From contig JASBVO010000004.1 of NCBI GenBank assembly GCA_029961105.1, positions 62,001 to 126,000 on the forward strand: 64,000 nt of DNA, given 5' to 3'. Shown here piece after piece: positions 22,879-31,800 of the stretch. The position numbers were made by a program, and so were the translations under genes. Below the pieces are notes generated by a model, which saw only the letters and a list, made by a program, of their open reading frames with translations, made no database searches and was not told where the DNA came from. Source of the DNA: Micrococcus sp. (GTDB lineage Bacteria; Actinomycetota; Actinomycetes; Actinomycetales; Micrococcaceae). The first letter of the stretch is position 1. The number at the start of each line of letters is the position of its first letter.

Positions 22879-23742
22879 TCACTCGGCGGACTTCGGCGCG
22901 GGGATGCCGTCCACCTTCTCCTCGGCGGTGTCCACCACGGCGTCGCCGGCGGCGACGGCGGGGGCCGGCGTGGTGGCGTTGCCCTGGCCGGTGGTGGCCG
23001 CGGTGGTGGCCGCGGTGGTGGTGCTGGCGACCGGTGCGGACGGGGCGCGGGTGGCCAGGTCCGGGTCGGCTCCCGTGGCGGAGGCGCCGGCCTGGGTGTC
23101 CTGCCTCAGCGGGGCCGGGGCCGGGGTCTTCCACGGGTCATCGACCGGCTTGGTCAGCTGCCAGACGGCCACGGCGGCTGCACCGGCGGCGACCACGATG
23201 CCGGTCACCAGCCAGCCCTTGTTGCCGGAGTGGCCCTGCTTCTTCGCCTGCTTCTTCAGCTGCTTCTCAGCGCTCTTGGCGTACTGCTCAGCGGCCTTGC
23301 GCAGGTTCTTGACGGCCCTCTTGTCCCCGGTCAGGCTGATCAGGGCACTCTCCACGGCCGGGGAGACCTTGGCGTTGTGGGCCACCTTGGAGGCCTGTCC
23401 CGCGACGCCGGCCAGGCGGCCGGAGGCGGCCGGCACGTACTCGTCCTGCACCTTGTGGCGGGCGGTGTCCACGGCGGGGGCGACGCGGTCGACGGCACCG
23501 GACAGGACGGCGTTGGCCTGGTGCAGTCCGGCCATGACCTGCGGGGCCAGCTTCTCGATGGCGTCGTTGGTGCGGTGGGAGGCCTGCTTCGAGGCGGCCT
23601 TGCCGAGGACCTTGCCCTCACCGAGGCCGCGTTCGGCCCAAGCCAGTGCGGCCTCCATCTTCGGTGCGGCCCAGTGCGCGGCCTGGTCCACTCCGGAGTT
23701 GATCCGGTCCTCGAGGGTAGGGGCAGTCGTCTTCTTGCTCAT
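22879..23742 (-). CDS. Conserved hypothetical single-pass membrane protein, Ala-rich helical
   Basis: 287 residues. I do not recognise a named family. The N-terminal two thirds are long amphipathic, Ala/Lys/Gln-rich helices (e.g. AAEQYAKSAEKQLKKQAKK), like stress-associated or apolipoprotein-like helical proteins; then comes one membrane helix (GWLVTGIVVAAGAAAVAVWQL) and a Thr/Ala/Pro-rich presumably exported tail. ATG at 23742 has GGAGG five bases upstream; the further in-frame extension was rejected. Similar genes sit between tRNA-Ala and ppiA in Micrococcaceae as far as I recall. Function unknown. Confidence 0.75.
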   Translation of the reverse strand: MSKKTTAPTLEDRINSGVDQAAHWAAPKMEAALAWAERGLGEGKVLGKAASKQASHRTNDAIEKLAPQVMAGLHQANAVLSGAVDRVAPAVDTARHKVQDEYVPAASGRLAGVAGQASKVAHNAKVSPAVESALISLTGDKRAVKNLRKAAEQYAKSAEKQLKKQAKKQGHSGNKGWLVTGIVVAAGAAAVAVWQLTKPVDDPWKTPAPAPLRQDTQAGASATGADPDLATRAPSAPVASTTTAATTAATTGQGNATTPAPAVAAGDAVVDTAEEKVDGIPAPKSAE

Positions 23743-23942
23743 CTGAACCTCCATGACGTGCGCGGATGCACTCTGCTGTGCCGGCAGCAAACGGGTGCGC
23801 CGGACCTAGGTACAGCCTAAGGGGTCGGCGCCGCAGGGGCACGGGGAGGCCATTGCGGCCGGGTTCGGCCCTGCGCGAAGTCATCCCGCCATGCCAGCGC
23901 ACGAACGTCCCGCGACCGGCGGCAAGTGGAACAATGGCCAGC

Positions 23943-24488
23943 ATGACTGCAATTGCGACCCACATCGCCACCATCAAGACCAACGCCGGTGACATCGTCG
24001 TCGAGCTCTACGGCAACCACGCGCCCAAGACCGTGCGCAACTTCGTCGGCCTCGCCACCGGGGAGAAGGAGTGGACCCACCCGCAGACCGGAGAGACCCA
24101 GCAGGGCACCCCTCTCTACAACGGCACCATCTTCCACCGCATCATCAAGGACTTCATGATCCAGGGCGGTGACCCGCTGGGGCGCGGCACCGGTGGCCCC
24201 GGCTACCAGTTCGACGACGAGATCAACCCGGACCTGGACTTCACCACCCCGTACAAGCTGGCCATGGCCAACGCGGGCATCCAGGGCGGCCGGGGCACCA
24301 ACGGATCGCAGTTCTTCATCACCTCCGTGCCCACGACCTGGCTGCAGGGCAAGCACACCATCTTCGGCGAGGTGAAGGACGAGGCCTCTCGCAAGGTGGT
24401 CGACGAGCTCAACGCCGTGCGGACCGGCCCCGGCGACAAGCCGGTGCAGGACGTGGTCATCGAGTCCATCGAGATCAAGGAAGCCTGA
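23943..24488 (+). CDS. ppiA: Peptidyl-prolyl cis-trans isomerase (cyclophilin)
   Basis: Cytosolic cyclophilin of 181 residues catalysing proline isomerisation. Catalytic-site segments are present: IFHRIIKDFMIQGGDP, the Gln/Phe-containing GSQFFIT, and W in TTWLQGKHTIFGEV. I chose ATG 23943 (MTAIATHIATIKTNAGDI) because it matches the usual N-terminus; ATG 23934 is three codons upstream and equally possible. The location in the gyrA-tRNA-ppiA-rhomboid order matches other actinobacteria. Confidence 0.93.
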   Translation: MTAIATHIATIKTNAGDIVVELYGNHAPKTVRNFVGLATGEKEWTHPQTGETQQGTPLYNGTIFHRIIKDFMIQGGDPLGRGTGGPGYQFDDEINPDLDFTTPYKLAMANAGIQGGRGTNGSQFFITSVPTTWLQGKHTIFGEVKDEASRKVVDELNAVRTGPGDKPVQDVVIESIEIKEA

Positions 24489-24498
24489 GGCTTCCACA

Positions 24499-25485
24499 GT
24501 GTCCCACCAGACCCCGGGCGGTCCGGAGGGCGTGGCGGACCGGCAGCTGCCGGTCTGCCCACGCCACCCGGACCGCCCGTCCTTTATCCGCTGCCAACGC
24601 TGCCACCGCCCGGCCTGCCCCGAGTGCCAACGGCCGGCCGCCGTCGGGATCCACTGCGCCGACTGCGCGGCCGGCCCGGGACCGGGCCGGACCACCGATG
24701 CCTGGGGCATGCCGGTCGGGGCGCCGGGCGCCGGCCCCGGGTCCCGCTTCGGGGCCCCGGGCCCGACGCCGGCCCGGACGGCTCCCGCACGACTGTCCCG
24801 TGACCGGAGCCGGGACCAGCCGTGGGTCACGTGGACCATGATCGGGATCTGCGTGGTGGTCTACGTGCTGCAGTGGATCACCTCGGGCCAGCGGACGGGG
24901 GTGACCGAGCAGTTCTGGTATGCGGGCATGTACACCTCGGCATTGGCCATGGACCCGTGGCGGATGCTTACCTCGGCCTTCCTGCACTCGCTGGGGAACC
25001 CACTGCACATCGTGCTGAACCTGTTCACGCTGTGGATGATGGGCCGGGTCCTGGAACCGGTGCTGGGCTGGGCGCGGTTCCTGGCCCTGTACCTGGTCTC
25101 GGCCTTCGGCGGCTCCGTGGCGGTGCTGTGGCTGTCCGCGCCGAACGTTCCGGTGGTCGGGGCCTCGGGGGCCGTCTACGGGCTCTTCGCCGCCCTGTTC
25201 ATCGTGTTGCGGCGAACCGGGGGCAACGTCAGTTCCATCGTGGCGCTGATCGCCGTGAACCTCGTGGTCTCCTTCATGGGCTCGAACATCTCCTGGCAGG
25301 GCCACATCGGCGGGTTGGTCGCCGGGGCCGCCTGCGCGGCGGTCTTCGCCTACGTGCCCGCTCCCCGCGGCGGGCCGGCGGTGTGGCAGTGGCTGGCGCT
25401 CGCCGGCGTGGCGTCGGTCCTGCTGGTGCTGACCGTCCTGGGGGCCTTGCGCCTGTCGCCCGAGACACTGGTGCAGCTGCTCTGA
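24499..25485 (+). CDS. Rhomboid-family intramembrane serine protease with N-terminal zinc-binding domain
   Basis: 328 residues. The N-terminus carries a Cys/His-rich B-box-like segment (CPRHPDRPSFIRCQRC...CPECQ...HCADC, about 19-60) followed by a Pro/Gly linker, then six or so membrane helices. The catalytic Ser lies in GASGAVYGLFA and the catalytic His in WQGHIGGLVAG, with HIVLNLFTLWMMG as the oxyanion-side motif. It begins with GTG 10 bases after ppiA, so likely cotranscribed. Substrates unknown. Confidence 0.92.
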   Translation: MSHQTPGGPEGVADRQLPVCPRHPDRPSFIRCQRCHRPACPECQRPAAVGIHCADCAAGPGPGRTTDAWGMPVGAPGAGPGSRFGAPGPTPARTAPARLSRDRSRDQPWVTWTMIGICVVVYVLQWITSGQRTGVTEQFWYAGMYTSALAMDPWRMLTSAFLHSLGNPLHIVLNLFTLWMMGRVLEPVLGWARFLALYLVSAFGGSVAVLWLSAPNVPVVGASGAVYGLFAALFIVLRRTGGNVSSIVALIAVNLVVSFMGSNISWQGHIGGLVAGAACAAVFAYVPAPRGGPAVWQWLALAGVASVLLVLTVLGALRLSPETLVQLL

Positions 25486-25780
25486 ACCCGGGGGATATCC
25501 ACAGAGTTATCCACCGATGTGGATTGAATGACACCGGTGTGATTCGGCGTTTTAGTTATCCACAGCCGTTTTCCACACTGTGGATGAATGACACCGGTGT
25601 CGTTCCCCCTGTGGAGGGGAATGTGGAGGGTAACAGCCCTTGTCAGACCCGTATTCGCCCACTGTTGATGGGCTGTGGATATCCAGGGCGAAATTGGGGA
25701 GGAGGGCGGTAAGTCTTCCACAATTGGCCCTCCACAGGCCACGATCGAGCATGAGTACGCGGCCCCCGTCATCCACAGCC
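25486..25780. other. Second DnaA-box cluster (between rhomboid and DinB-like genes)
   Basis: In under 300 bases there is one exact DnaA box, TTATCCACA at 25556-25564, and five single-mismatch boxes: ATATCCACA 25495-25503, TTATCCACC 25507-25515, TTTTCCACA 25569-25577, ATATCCACA on the minus strand 25674-25682 and TCATCCACA 25769-25777. A minus-strand TCATCCACA at 25579-25587 makes a head-to-head pair (TCCACA-C-TGTGGA). A weaker copy is at 25518. Two copies of a 16-bp element lie between them. This is about 12 kb from oriC. The motif density is seen; a role in DnaA titration or reactivation is inferred. Confidence 0.75.
25525..25600 (+). repeat. Two copies of a 16-bp element TGAATGACACCGGTGT
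   Basis: Exact copies at 25525-25540 and 25585-25600, 60 bp apart, each preceded directly by a TGTGGAT DnaA-box half. The element ends in the palindrome ACACCGGTGT (the second extends to GACACCGGTGTC), so it could be a protein-binding site. Confidence 0.9.
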
Positions 25781-26341
25781 CTGCCCCTCGATCAGCTCGC
25801 CCGCCAGCTTCGCTGGCACTGGGAGAACCACCTGCGGCCGCGGCTGTCCGGGATGGCTGACGAGGAGTACCACTGGGAGCCCGCCCCGGGAGCCTGGGGC
25901 CTCAGGCCGGCTGGCAGCAGGGCGCCGGACTATCCTGGCGCCCTCCAGGCCGGCAGTGGCGACTGGGTGGTCGACTTCGCGCTTCCCGAGCCCAGTCCCG
26001 CCCCCGTGACCACCATCGCCTGGCGGATCTCGCACGTCCTGGTGGGAGTCTTCGGGGTGCGGATGGCCGGCCACTTCGGGGGCCCGCCGATGGACTACTT
26101 CACCTACGACTACCCGGGCACGGCGGCGGAGGCCCTGACCCGGCTGGAGGCGGCGGTGAACGACTGGTGTGAGGCTGTGGACGGGCTGGACGAGGAGGCC
26201 CTGGGCGCCCCTGCCGGTCCGGCGGAGGGGCCCTTCGCGGAGCACCCCATGCTGGAGCTGGTGCTCCACATCAATCGGGAGGCCATCCACCACGGCGCCG
26301 AGATGTGCCTGCTGCGGGACCTCTACCCTACGCGCCGATGA
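25751..26341 (+). CDS. DinB-like four-helix hydrolase/transferase superfamily protein
   Basis: 196 residues resembling the DinB/YfiT-type metal-binding four-helix bundle: an N-terminal amphipathic helix (LARQLRWHWENHLRPRLSG), the WEPAPGAWGLRP segment, a mid-protein helix with RISHVLVGVFGVRMAGHFG supplying a His, and the C-terminal LHINREAIHHGAEMCLLRDLY, typical of thiol-dependent DinB enzymes. ATG at 25751 chosen; the frame is open upstream into the DnaA-box cluster, but that part has no family character. Substrate unknown; bacillithiol- or mycothiol-dependent activity is possible. Confidence 0.78.
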   Translation: MSTRPPSSTALPLDQLARQLRWHWENHLRPRLSGMADEEYHWEPAPGAWGLRPAGSRAPDYPGALQAGSGDWVVDFALPEPSPAPVTTIAWRISHVLVGVFGVRMAGHFGGPPMDYFTYDYPGTAAEALTRLEAAVNDWCEAVDGLDEEALGAPAGPAEGPFAEHPMLELVLHINREAIHHGAEMCLLRDLYPTRR

Positions 26342-26429
26342 GGCGCAGGCCGACCCGGGACGAGGTGGTGGGCGGTCTTGCCGTGGTGGCCGGTCCTGCG
26401 GTCGGGGACGGCGGTGCGGACGGGGACCG

Positions 26430-26717
26430 TCAGCGCCAGCGGGTCGTCATGACGAAGCCGATCACGGCGATGCCGAAGCCGATGCCGATGTTCCAGCCCC
26501 CGGCCTGGGGGATCGGGGCGAGGCCCATGGTGATGTAGTAGACGAGGATCCACAGCAGCCCGATGATCATCAGGCCGAACATGATGACCTTGTACCAGGT
26601 GGGCAGCGGCCCGGGTTCCTGCTCCGCGGCTCGGAGGGCGGCCCGGCGTTCGGCCTGCTCGGCCTTCGCCTGGCGCTTGACGGTCTTGCCGTGGTTGCGG
26701 GACTTGGACTCGGGCAC
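26430..26717 (-). CDS. crgA: Cell-division protein CrgA
   Basis: 95-residue small membrane protein that interacts with FtsZ and septal PBPs in actinobacteria. A basic, Ala-rich N-terminus (SKSRNHGKTVKRQAKAEQAERR) precedes two membrane helices (VIMFGLMIIGLLWILVYYI and GWNIGIGFGIAVIGFVMTT) with the PTWYK junction. GTG start at 26717. The conserved location beside the pabA/pknB block is retained. The 252 bases between it and pabA hold no gene that I can support; a class E sortase often seen here in relatives is absent. Confidence 0.92.
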   Translation of the reverse strand: MPESKSRNHGKTVKRQAKAEQAERRAALRAAEQEPGPLPTWYKVIMFGLMIIGLLWILVYYITMGLAPIPQAGGWNIGIGFGIAVIGFVMTTRWR

Positions 26718-26969
26718 GGGATTCCTGTTCGACGGGGTCGGTCATGACGACGGTCCGGTGGGACACGGCGTATTCTTCTGCAGACGGGTGCTATCCGGAT
26801 CAGTCTATCGGCGGCCGGCTGTTCCCACGCCCAGGGTCCCGGCCGGGAACGAGGCAGTGGCCCTGGCGGCCGAGGTGACCTGGATCCTGATGCAGTCCGT
26901 CCTCCCGTGGTCGAGAGATCACGTGGCACCGTTCTCCCCGTTCACCGATTCGACGATTGGCCCCACCGC

Positions 26970-27623
26970 ATGACCTCACCGTCCACCCGCACCGCCCGCA
27001 TCCTGGTGGTCGACAACTACGACAGCTTCGTCTACACCCTCGTGGGGTACCTCCGGGAGCTCGGAGCAGAGACCCTGGTGGTCCGCAATGACGCGGTCAC
27101 GCCCGGGGAGGCCATCGAGCTCGCCGCCGAGCGGGACGGAGTACTCCTCTCGCCCGGCCCCGGCACCCCGGCAGAGGCCGGCGTCAGCGTTGAGATGGTG
27201 CGCTGGGCCGCCGAGCAGTCCGTGCCCCTCTACGGCGTGTGCCTGGGCCACCAGGCCATCTGTGAGGCCTTCGGGGCCACCGTGACCCATGCCAGCGAAC
27301 TGATGCACGGCAAGACCTCCCACGTGCGGCACGGGAGCCATCCGATGTTCCACGGCGTGGCGGACCCGTTCACGGCCACCCGGTACCACTCGCTGGCCGC
27401 CGTCCGCTCCACCGTCCCGGCGGAACTGGAGATCACCGCTGAGACCGACGGGGACGTGGTCATGGGCGTGGCCCACCGGACCGCCCCGTTGTGGGGCGTG
27501 CAGTTCCACCCGGAGTCCGTGCTGACCGAGGGTGGGTACCGGATGCTCGGCAACTGGCTGGAATCACTGGGCATGGCCGGGGCGGCCGCACGGGCCGACA
27601 CCCTCTCGCCCCTGGTCGGCTGA
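26970..27623 (+). CDS. pabA: Aminodeoxychorismate/anthranilate synthase component II (glutamine amidotransferase)
   Basis: Class I glutamine amidotransferase, 217 residues, delivering ammonia to a chorismate-using partner in folate or tryptophan synthesis. The nucleophile is in GVCLGHQAI and the His-Glu pair in VQFHPESVLTEGG; oxyanion segment LLSPGPGTPAEAG. The partner subunit is not in the window, so PabA and TrpG cannot be separated with certainty; the same locus in mycobacteria is annotated trpG. It is convergent with pknB (57-base gap). ATG 26970 gives the normal N-terminus (ARILVVDNYDSFVYTLVGYL). Confidence 0.9.
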   Translation: MTSPSTRTARILVVDNYDSFVYTLVGYLRELGAETLVVRNDAVTPGEAIELAAERDGVLLSPGPGTPAEAGVSVEMVRWAAEQSVPLYGVCLGHQAICEAFGATVTHASELMHGKTSHVRHGSHPMFHGVADPFTATRYHSLAAVRSTVPAELEITAETDGDVVMGVAHRTAPLWGVQFHPESVLTEGGYRMLGNWLESLGMAGAAARADTLSPLVG

Positions 27624-27680
27624 CCGCGTCACCGCGGACTGATGGGGCGGCGATCGGCTGATCGGAGCAGCCGCCAGGCG

Positions 27681-29846
27681 TCAGTCGTCGCCGTTCCCCC
27701 GGTCATCGCCATTTCCGTGACCGTTGCCGTTGCCGTTCCCCGGGCCATTCCAGTCGTCGTTCCACCAGCCTGCGGACCGGCCCGCGGCCTCGGGGCTCTC
27801 CGTGGCCGTGGGGCTCGGTGACTCGGACGGGGACTCCGAGGGCGACTCCGACGGGGACTCCGAGGGTGACTCGGACGGCTCGGGGGACTCGCTCTCCTCG
27901 GGCGGCGTAGGCGACGGTGACGGCGACGGAGGAGGCGCGGACACCTGCACGTTCACCGGTGAGCCCTGGGCCACCTCGGTCCCCTCGGCCTGGGCCTGGC
28001 GGATGACCGTTCCGGCCGGGTAGTTGGACCTCTCCACGGTCTCGGCGTCCATGCTGAGTCCGAGGTCCTCCAGGGCCTGCTGGGCCTCGTCCCGGGTCAT
28101 GCCCACCAGCTGTGGGACCTTCACCATGCCCGAGGACATGAGCAGCTCCACGGACGACCCGGCCCGCACGGTCGACCCGATCTCGGGGGAGGTGTCCACC
28201 AGCCGGTCACGGGAGATGCCGGCGGACGGCACGTACCGCACCGAGGAGATGGACAGTCCCAGCTCCTCGAGGGTGTCCCGGGCGGTCGCCTCGGACTGGC
28301 CCGCGAGGTCATCGGGGATGACCACCTGCTCCGGGCCGATGGAGATGAACAGGGTCACCTCCTGGTTCTTCTGCACCGTGGCCCCGGCCCCCGGTTCCGT
28401 GCCCACGGCCAGGTCCCGGGCCACCTCGTCGTCGTGGACCTCCTCCAGGATCGGCCGCAGCTCGGCCGAGGTCAGCGTGTTCTGGGCGTCGATCTGGGTC
28501 ATTCGCGCGACGTCGGGCACGCTCACCTGGTTCGCCTCGAGGTTGCGCCGGTTGAGTTCGTCCATGAGGAACCAGCCTCCCGCGATCGCCGCCAGGGCCA
28601 GGACCACGACCAGCACCGGCACCCAGACGCGGTGGCCGCGCCGGCTCCGGGGCGGGCGGCCGGGGGGCGGGTCGTCCGCGAAGGCCAGCGGGTGCCCGGT
28701 GTCCTCGGCCGGAGGCGGCGTCGCGGGAGTTGCGGCGGTGGGGGCAGGGCCGGCCGCGGGGTCCCCTGGCGTGGGGGGTGTCGTCCCGACGGCGGCCATG
28801 GCCAGGGTGGGCTGGCCGGCTGTCGGTGACACGGCGGCGATGGCCTCGGTCACGCCACCGGGGACCAGGTCGATGGTCTCCGTGAGCACCGGCTCTGCGG
28901 CTGAGGAACCGTCCCCGCTGAGGGGCGCCGCCCCCGCGGACCCGGCGTGTCCAGCGGCACCCGCACCGGCCGCACCGGCCGGCCCGGCGTCGTCGGGATG
29001 CTCCAGTGCCTGCTCCAGCGCGGCACGGAACTCCAGGCCGGACTGGAAACGGTCCTCCCGGTCCTTGGCGAGGGCGCGGGCGGCCACGGCGTCCAGGGCA
29101 GGCGAGACCAGCGGATTGAGCGTGGACGGTGCCGGCGGTTCCTCGCGCACGTGCTGGTAGGCCACGGCCACCGGGGAGTCGCCCACGAACGGCGGCCTGC
29201 CGGTCAGCAGCTCGAACAGCAGGCAGCCGGCCGAGTACAGGTCGGAGCGGGAGTCCACCGTCTCGCCGCGGGCCTGTTCCGGTGAGAGGTACTGGGCGGT
29301 GCCCACCACGGCCTGGGTCTGCGTCATGGTGGCGGCCGAGTCGGACAGTGCCCGGGCGATGCCGAAGTCCATGACCTTCACGGCGCCGGACGACGTCACC
29401 ATCACGTTGGCCGGCTTGATGTCCCGGTGGACGATTCCCTCGTCGTGGCTGAAGTTCAGGGCGGCCAGCACGCTGGAGGTCCATTCCACCGCCTGGTCCA
29501 CGGTGATCTCCTCGTGGCGGAGCAGGTCGCGCAGGGTGCGGCCGTCCACGAACTCCATCACCATGAATGGGCAGGCGACCCCGTGGTGGGCGCCGTCCTC
29601 GTACTGCTCCTCGCCCGTGTCGAACACCGCGACGATGTTCGGGTGGTTCAGCGCGGCGGACGACCTGGCCTCCCGGCGGAAGCGGGACTGGAACTGCGGG
29701 TCACGGGCCAGGTCCGGACGCATCATCTTGATGGCGACCTTGCGGCCCAGCCGCAGGTCACGGCCCTGGAACACGTCCGCCATGCCGCCCCGGCCGATGA
29801 GGTCACCGACCTCATACCGGCCATCGAGGATGCGTTGGTGTGGCAC
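27681..29846 (-). CDS. pknB: Serine/threonine protein kinase PknB with PASTA domains
   Basis: Membrane kinase controlling growth and division, 721 residues. Kinase domain about 11-280: Gly loop GRGGMADVF, Lys40, HRDIKPANV with Asp142, DFG 160-162, activation loop with TMTQTQ before VGTAQYLSPEQ. A juxtamembrane Ala/Pro linker, one TM helix (about 407-428), then three PASTA repeats (about 440-505, 507-572, 574-637), which in relatives bind muropeptides or lipid II. The C-terminus is unusual: a (SPSE)n tail followed by a Gly/Asn/Asp tail (GPGNGNGNGHGNGDD). GTG start at 29846; last gene of the fhaA-to-pknB operon, with a 133-base gap after pknA. Confidence 0.96.
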   Translation of the reverse strand: MPHQRILDGRYEVGDLIGRGGMADVFQGRDLRLGRKVAIKMMRPDLARDPQFQSRFRREARSSAALNHPNIVAVFDTGEEQYEDGAHHGVACPFMVMEFVDGRTLRDLLRHEEITVDQAVEWTSSVLAALNFSHDEGIVHRDIKPANVMVTSSGAVKVMDFGIARALSDSAATMTQTQAVVGTAQYLSPEQARGETVDSRSDLYSAGCLLFELLTGRPPFVGDSPVAVAYQHVREEPPAPSTLNPLVSPALDAVAARALAKDREDRFQSGLEFRAALEQALEHPDDAGPAGAAGAGAAGHAGSAGAAPLSGDGSSAAEPVLTETIDLVPGGVTEAIAAVSPTAGQPTLAMAAVGTTPPTPGDPAAGPAPTAATPATPPPAEDTGHPLAFADDPPPGRPPRSRRGHRVWVPVLVVVLALAAIAGGWFLMDELNRRNLEANQVSVPDVARMTQIDAQNTLTSAELRPILEEVHDDEVARDLAVGTEPGAGATVQKNQEVTLFISIGPEQVVIPDDLAGQSEATARDTLEELGLSISSVRYVPSAGISRDRLVDTSPEIGSTVRAGSSVELLMSSGMVKVPQLVGMTRDEAQQALEDLGLSMDAETVERSNYPAGTVIRQAQAEGTEVAQGSPVNVQVSAPPPSPSPSPTPPEESESPEPSESPSESPSESPSESPSESPSPTATESPEAAGRSAGWWNDDWNGPGNGNGNGHGNGDDRGNGDD
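27820..27879 (-). repeat. 12-bp tandem repeat in pknB 3' region
   Basis: Five near-identical 12-base units (GACTCSGASGGB on the + strand) encode the Ser-Pro-Ser-Glu tail of PknB. In frame, so copy-number changes would alter tail length without frameshift. Confidence 0.85.
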
Positions 29847-29979
29847 TGTTCCGTGTCCTGTTCCGTGGGTTGTCGTCGCGGGGGTGCGGGGCGTGGGGGG
29901 TGTGGGGGGTGAGGCGGCGACTCGTCGCGCCGGGGGCCTCGTGAGACGGGGCGGGGTCCGTTACGCTGGTGCGCCGACC

Positions 29980-31800
29980 CTAGCCCAGGGGGCTGGGCTC
30001 CCGCGTGGGGCCGGGCGCGGCACCTGTTGCAGCACCACTCTGGACATCCGCCGTGCCCTCGCCCGTCACGGTGGGCGTCGGGGACGGTGTGGACTGCGTC
30101 TGGGTCGGCGTCGGTTCCTGGGTCTGGGTCTGGGTCTGGGTCGGCGTCGGCTCCGGAGTCGGCGATTGTGTCTGTGCGGGCTCGGTCTGCGTGGGCGTGG
30201 GCGTGGGGGTCGGCTCCGCCGGACCCTCGGAGTACTGCACCGTCACGGTCGTGCCCACGGGCATCTCACCCTGGGGCGACACGGACAGTACCGTGCCCTC
30301 GGGGCTCGGGTCCTCGACGCCCACGGGGTTGACCTCGAGGCCCAGGGCCTGCAGGGCACTGGTGACCTGGCCGATCGGCTGTCCGCGGTACTGGGCGGCC
30401 ACCACGTCGACGGTCTCGGGCGCCGTGCTGGTCTCGGTGGGCGACTCGCTGGCCGAGGTGCTGGCCGAGGTCGACGGGCTCGCCGAGGTGGGCGGGGCCG
30501 AGGAGGTCTCCTCGCCACCGCCGCCGGCGAGCATCGGGCCGAGCCACATGCCGAGGATGACGAAGACCACCAGGGCCAGCAGGCCGATCATCGGCCAGGT
30601 CCACGGGCTGCGTCGCCCGCGCCCGGCCGTGCGGTCCAGCTCGTCGTTGTCGTCGTCCGCTCCGGTCCCACCGCGCGCGGCGAGTCCGGACGTTCCGGTC
30701 CTGGGGCCGCCGTCGGGGGATCCGGTGGCCGAGATCTGACCGGCACCGGCCCCCGCGGCCGCACCGGCGGCGGCCGCGCCGGCCACCGGTAGGGCCGAGG
30801 TACCGGTGCCCTGGGACCCGGAGGCTCCCGGTGCCCGGTCGATGACCTCGGTGGCGTGGGTCCGGGTCATCCCCGAGTAGTCGACCGGCTGGGTCATGGC
30901 CTCGGTGGGGGGTGCGCCGGCAGCGGCACCGGAGGTGAGGAAGGGCAGCATCCCGGGCACCGAGGCCGCCGCGGAGGCGGTGTCCTGGCGGCGCAGTGCC
31001 TCGGCGGCATCGGCCAGGGCGGTGGCGTTGGGCGGGCGGTCCTGGGCCTCCTTGGCGAGCATCGACATGATGAGCGCCCGCACGGGCTCCGGGATGGTCT
31101 CCGGCAGTGGCGGTGGCGGGTCGTTGACCTGGGCCAGGGCGATGGCGATCTGGGACTCGCCGGAGAAGGGCCGGTGCCCCACGAGGCATTCGTAGCCGAT
31201 GACGCCGAGGGAGTAGATGTCCGAGGAACCGGTGGCCTGCTGGCCCGTGGCCTGCTCGGGGGCCAGGTACTGGGCGGTGCCCATGACCTGCCCGGTGGCC
31301 GTCAGCGGCACCTGGTCGGCCAGGCGGGCGATGCCGAAGTCCGTGACCTTGACCCGGCCGTGCGGGGTGATGAGCAGGTTGCCCGGCTTGATGTCCCGGT
31401 GCACGAGGCCCTGGGCATGCGCGGCGGACAGGGCACGGGCCGTCTGGGCGATGATGTTGAGGGTCCGGTCCGGGGACAGGACCTTCTCCTTGTCCAGGAT
31501 CGCCGACAGCGGCGGCCCGGGGACCAGCTCCATCACGAGGTAACCGGAGCCGTCCTCCTCGCCGTAGTCGAACACGTTGGCGACCCCGGGGTGGTTCAGC
31601 AGTGCCGTGTGCTGGGCCTCGGCACGGAACCGGCGCAGGAAGTTCGCATCCCCGGTGTACTCCTCCTTGAGGATCTTCACCGCCGTGATCCGGCCCAGGA
31701 CCTTGTCCTTGGCCTTCCACACCTCGCCCATCCCGCCGATGGCGATGCGCTCCGTGAGCTGGTACCTTCCGCCCAGCGTGATACCCGATGTCGGCCTCAC
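29980..31800 (-). CDS. pknA: Serine/threonine protein kinase PknA-type, with one PASTA-like domain
   Basis: 606 residues. Kinase domain about 13-270: GGMGEVWKA loop, Lys42, [26 protein letters not shown]. After an Ala/Gly linker there is a TM helix (about 402-425), a Ser/Thr-rich stalk, one PASTA-like repeat (about 463-525, [26 protein letters not shown] by pattern) and a Thr/Pro/Gln tail (TQTQTQTQ) coded by a GGTCTG-type hexamer repeat near 30116-30145. Classical mycobacterial PknA lacks PASTA, so this form may sense the wall itself. The GTG start overlaps the pbpA stop by four bases. Confidence 0.92.
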   Translation of the reverse strand: MRPTSGITLGGRYQLTERIAIGGMGEVWKAKDKVLGRITAVKILKEEYTGDANFLRRFRAEAQHTALLNHPGVANVFDYGEEDGSGYLVMELVPGPPLSAILDKEKVLSPDRTLNIIAQTARALSAAHAQGLVHRDIKPGNLLITPHGRVKVTDFGIARLADQVPLTATGQVMGTAQYLAPEQATGQQATGSSDIYSLGVIGYECLVGHRPFSGESQIAIALAQVNDPPPPLPETIPEPVRALIMSMLAKEAQDRPPNATALADAAEALRRQDTASAAASVPGMLPFLTSGAAAGAPPTEAMTQPVDYSGMTRTHATEVIDRAPGASGSQGTGTSALPVAGAAAAGAAAGAGAGQISATGSPDGGPRTGTSGLAARGGTGADDDNDELDRTAGRGRRSPWTWPMIGLLALVVFVILGMWLGPMLAGGGGEETSSAPPTSASPSTSASTSASESPTETSTAPETVDVVAAQYRGQPIGQVTSALQALGLEVNPVGVEDPSPEGTVLSVSPQGEMPVGTTVTVQYSEGPAEPTPTPTPTQTEPAQTQSPTPEPTPTQTQTQTQEPTPTQTQSTPSPTPTVTGEGTADVQSGAATGAAPGPTREPSPLG

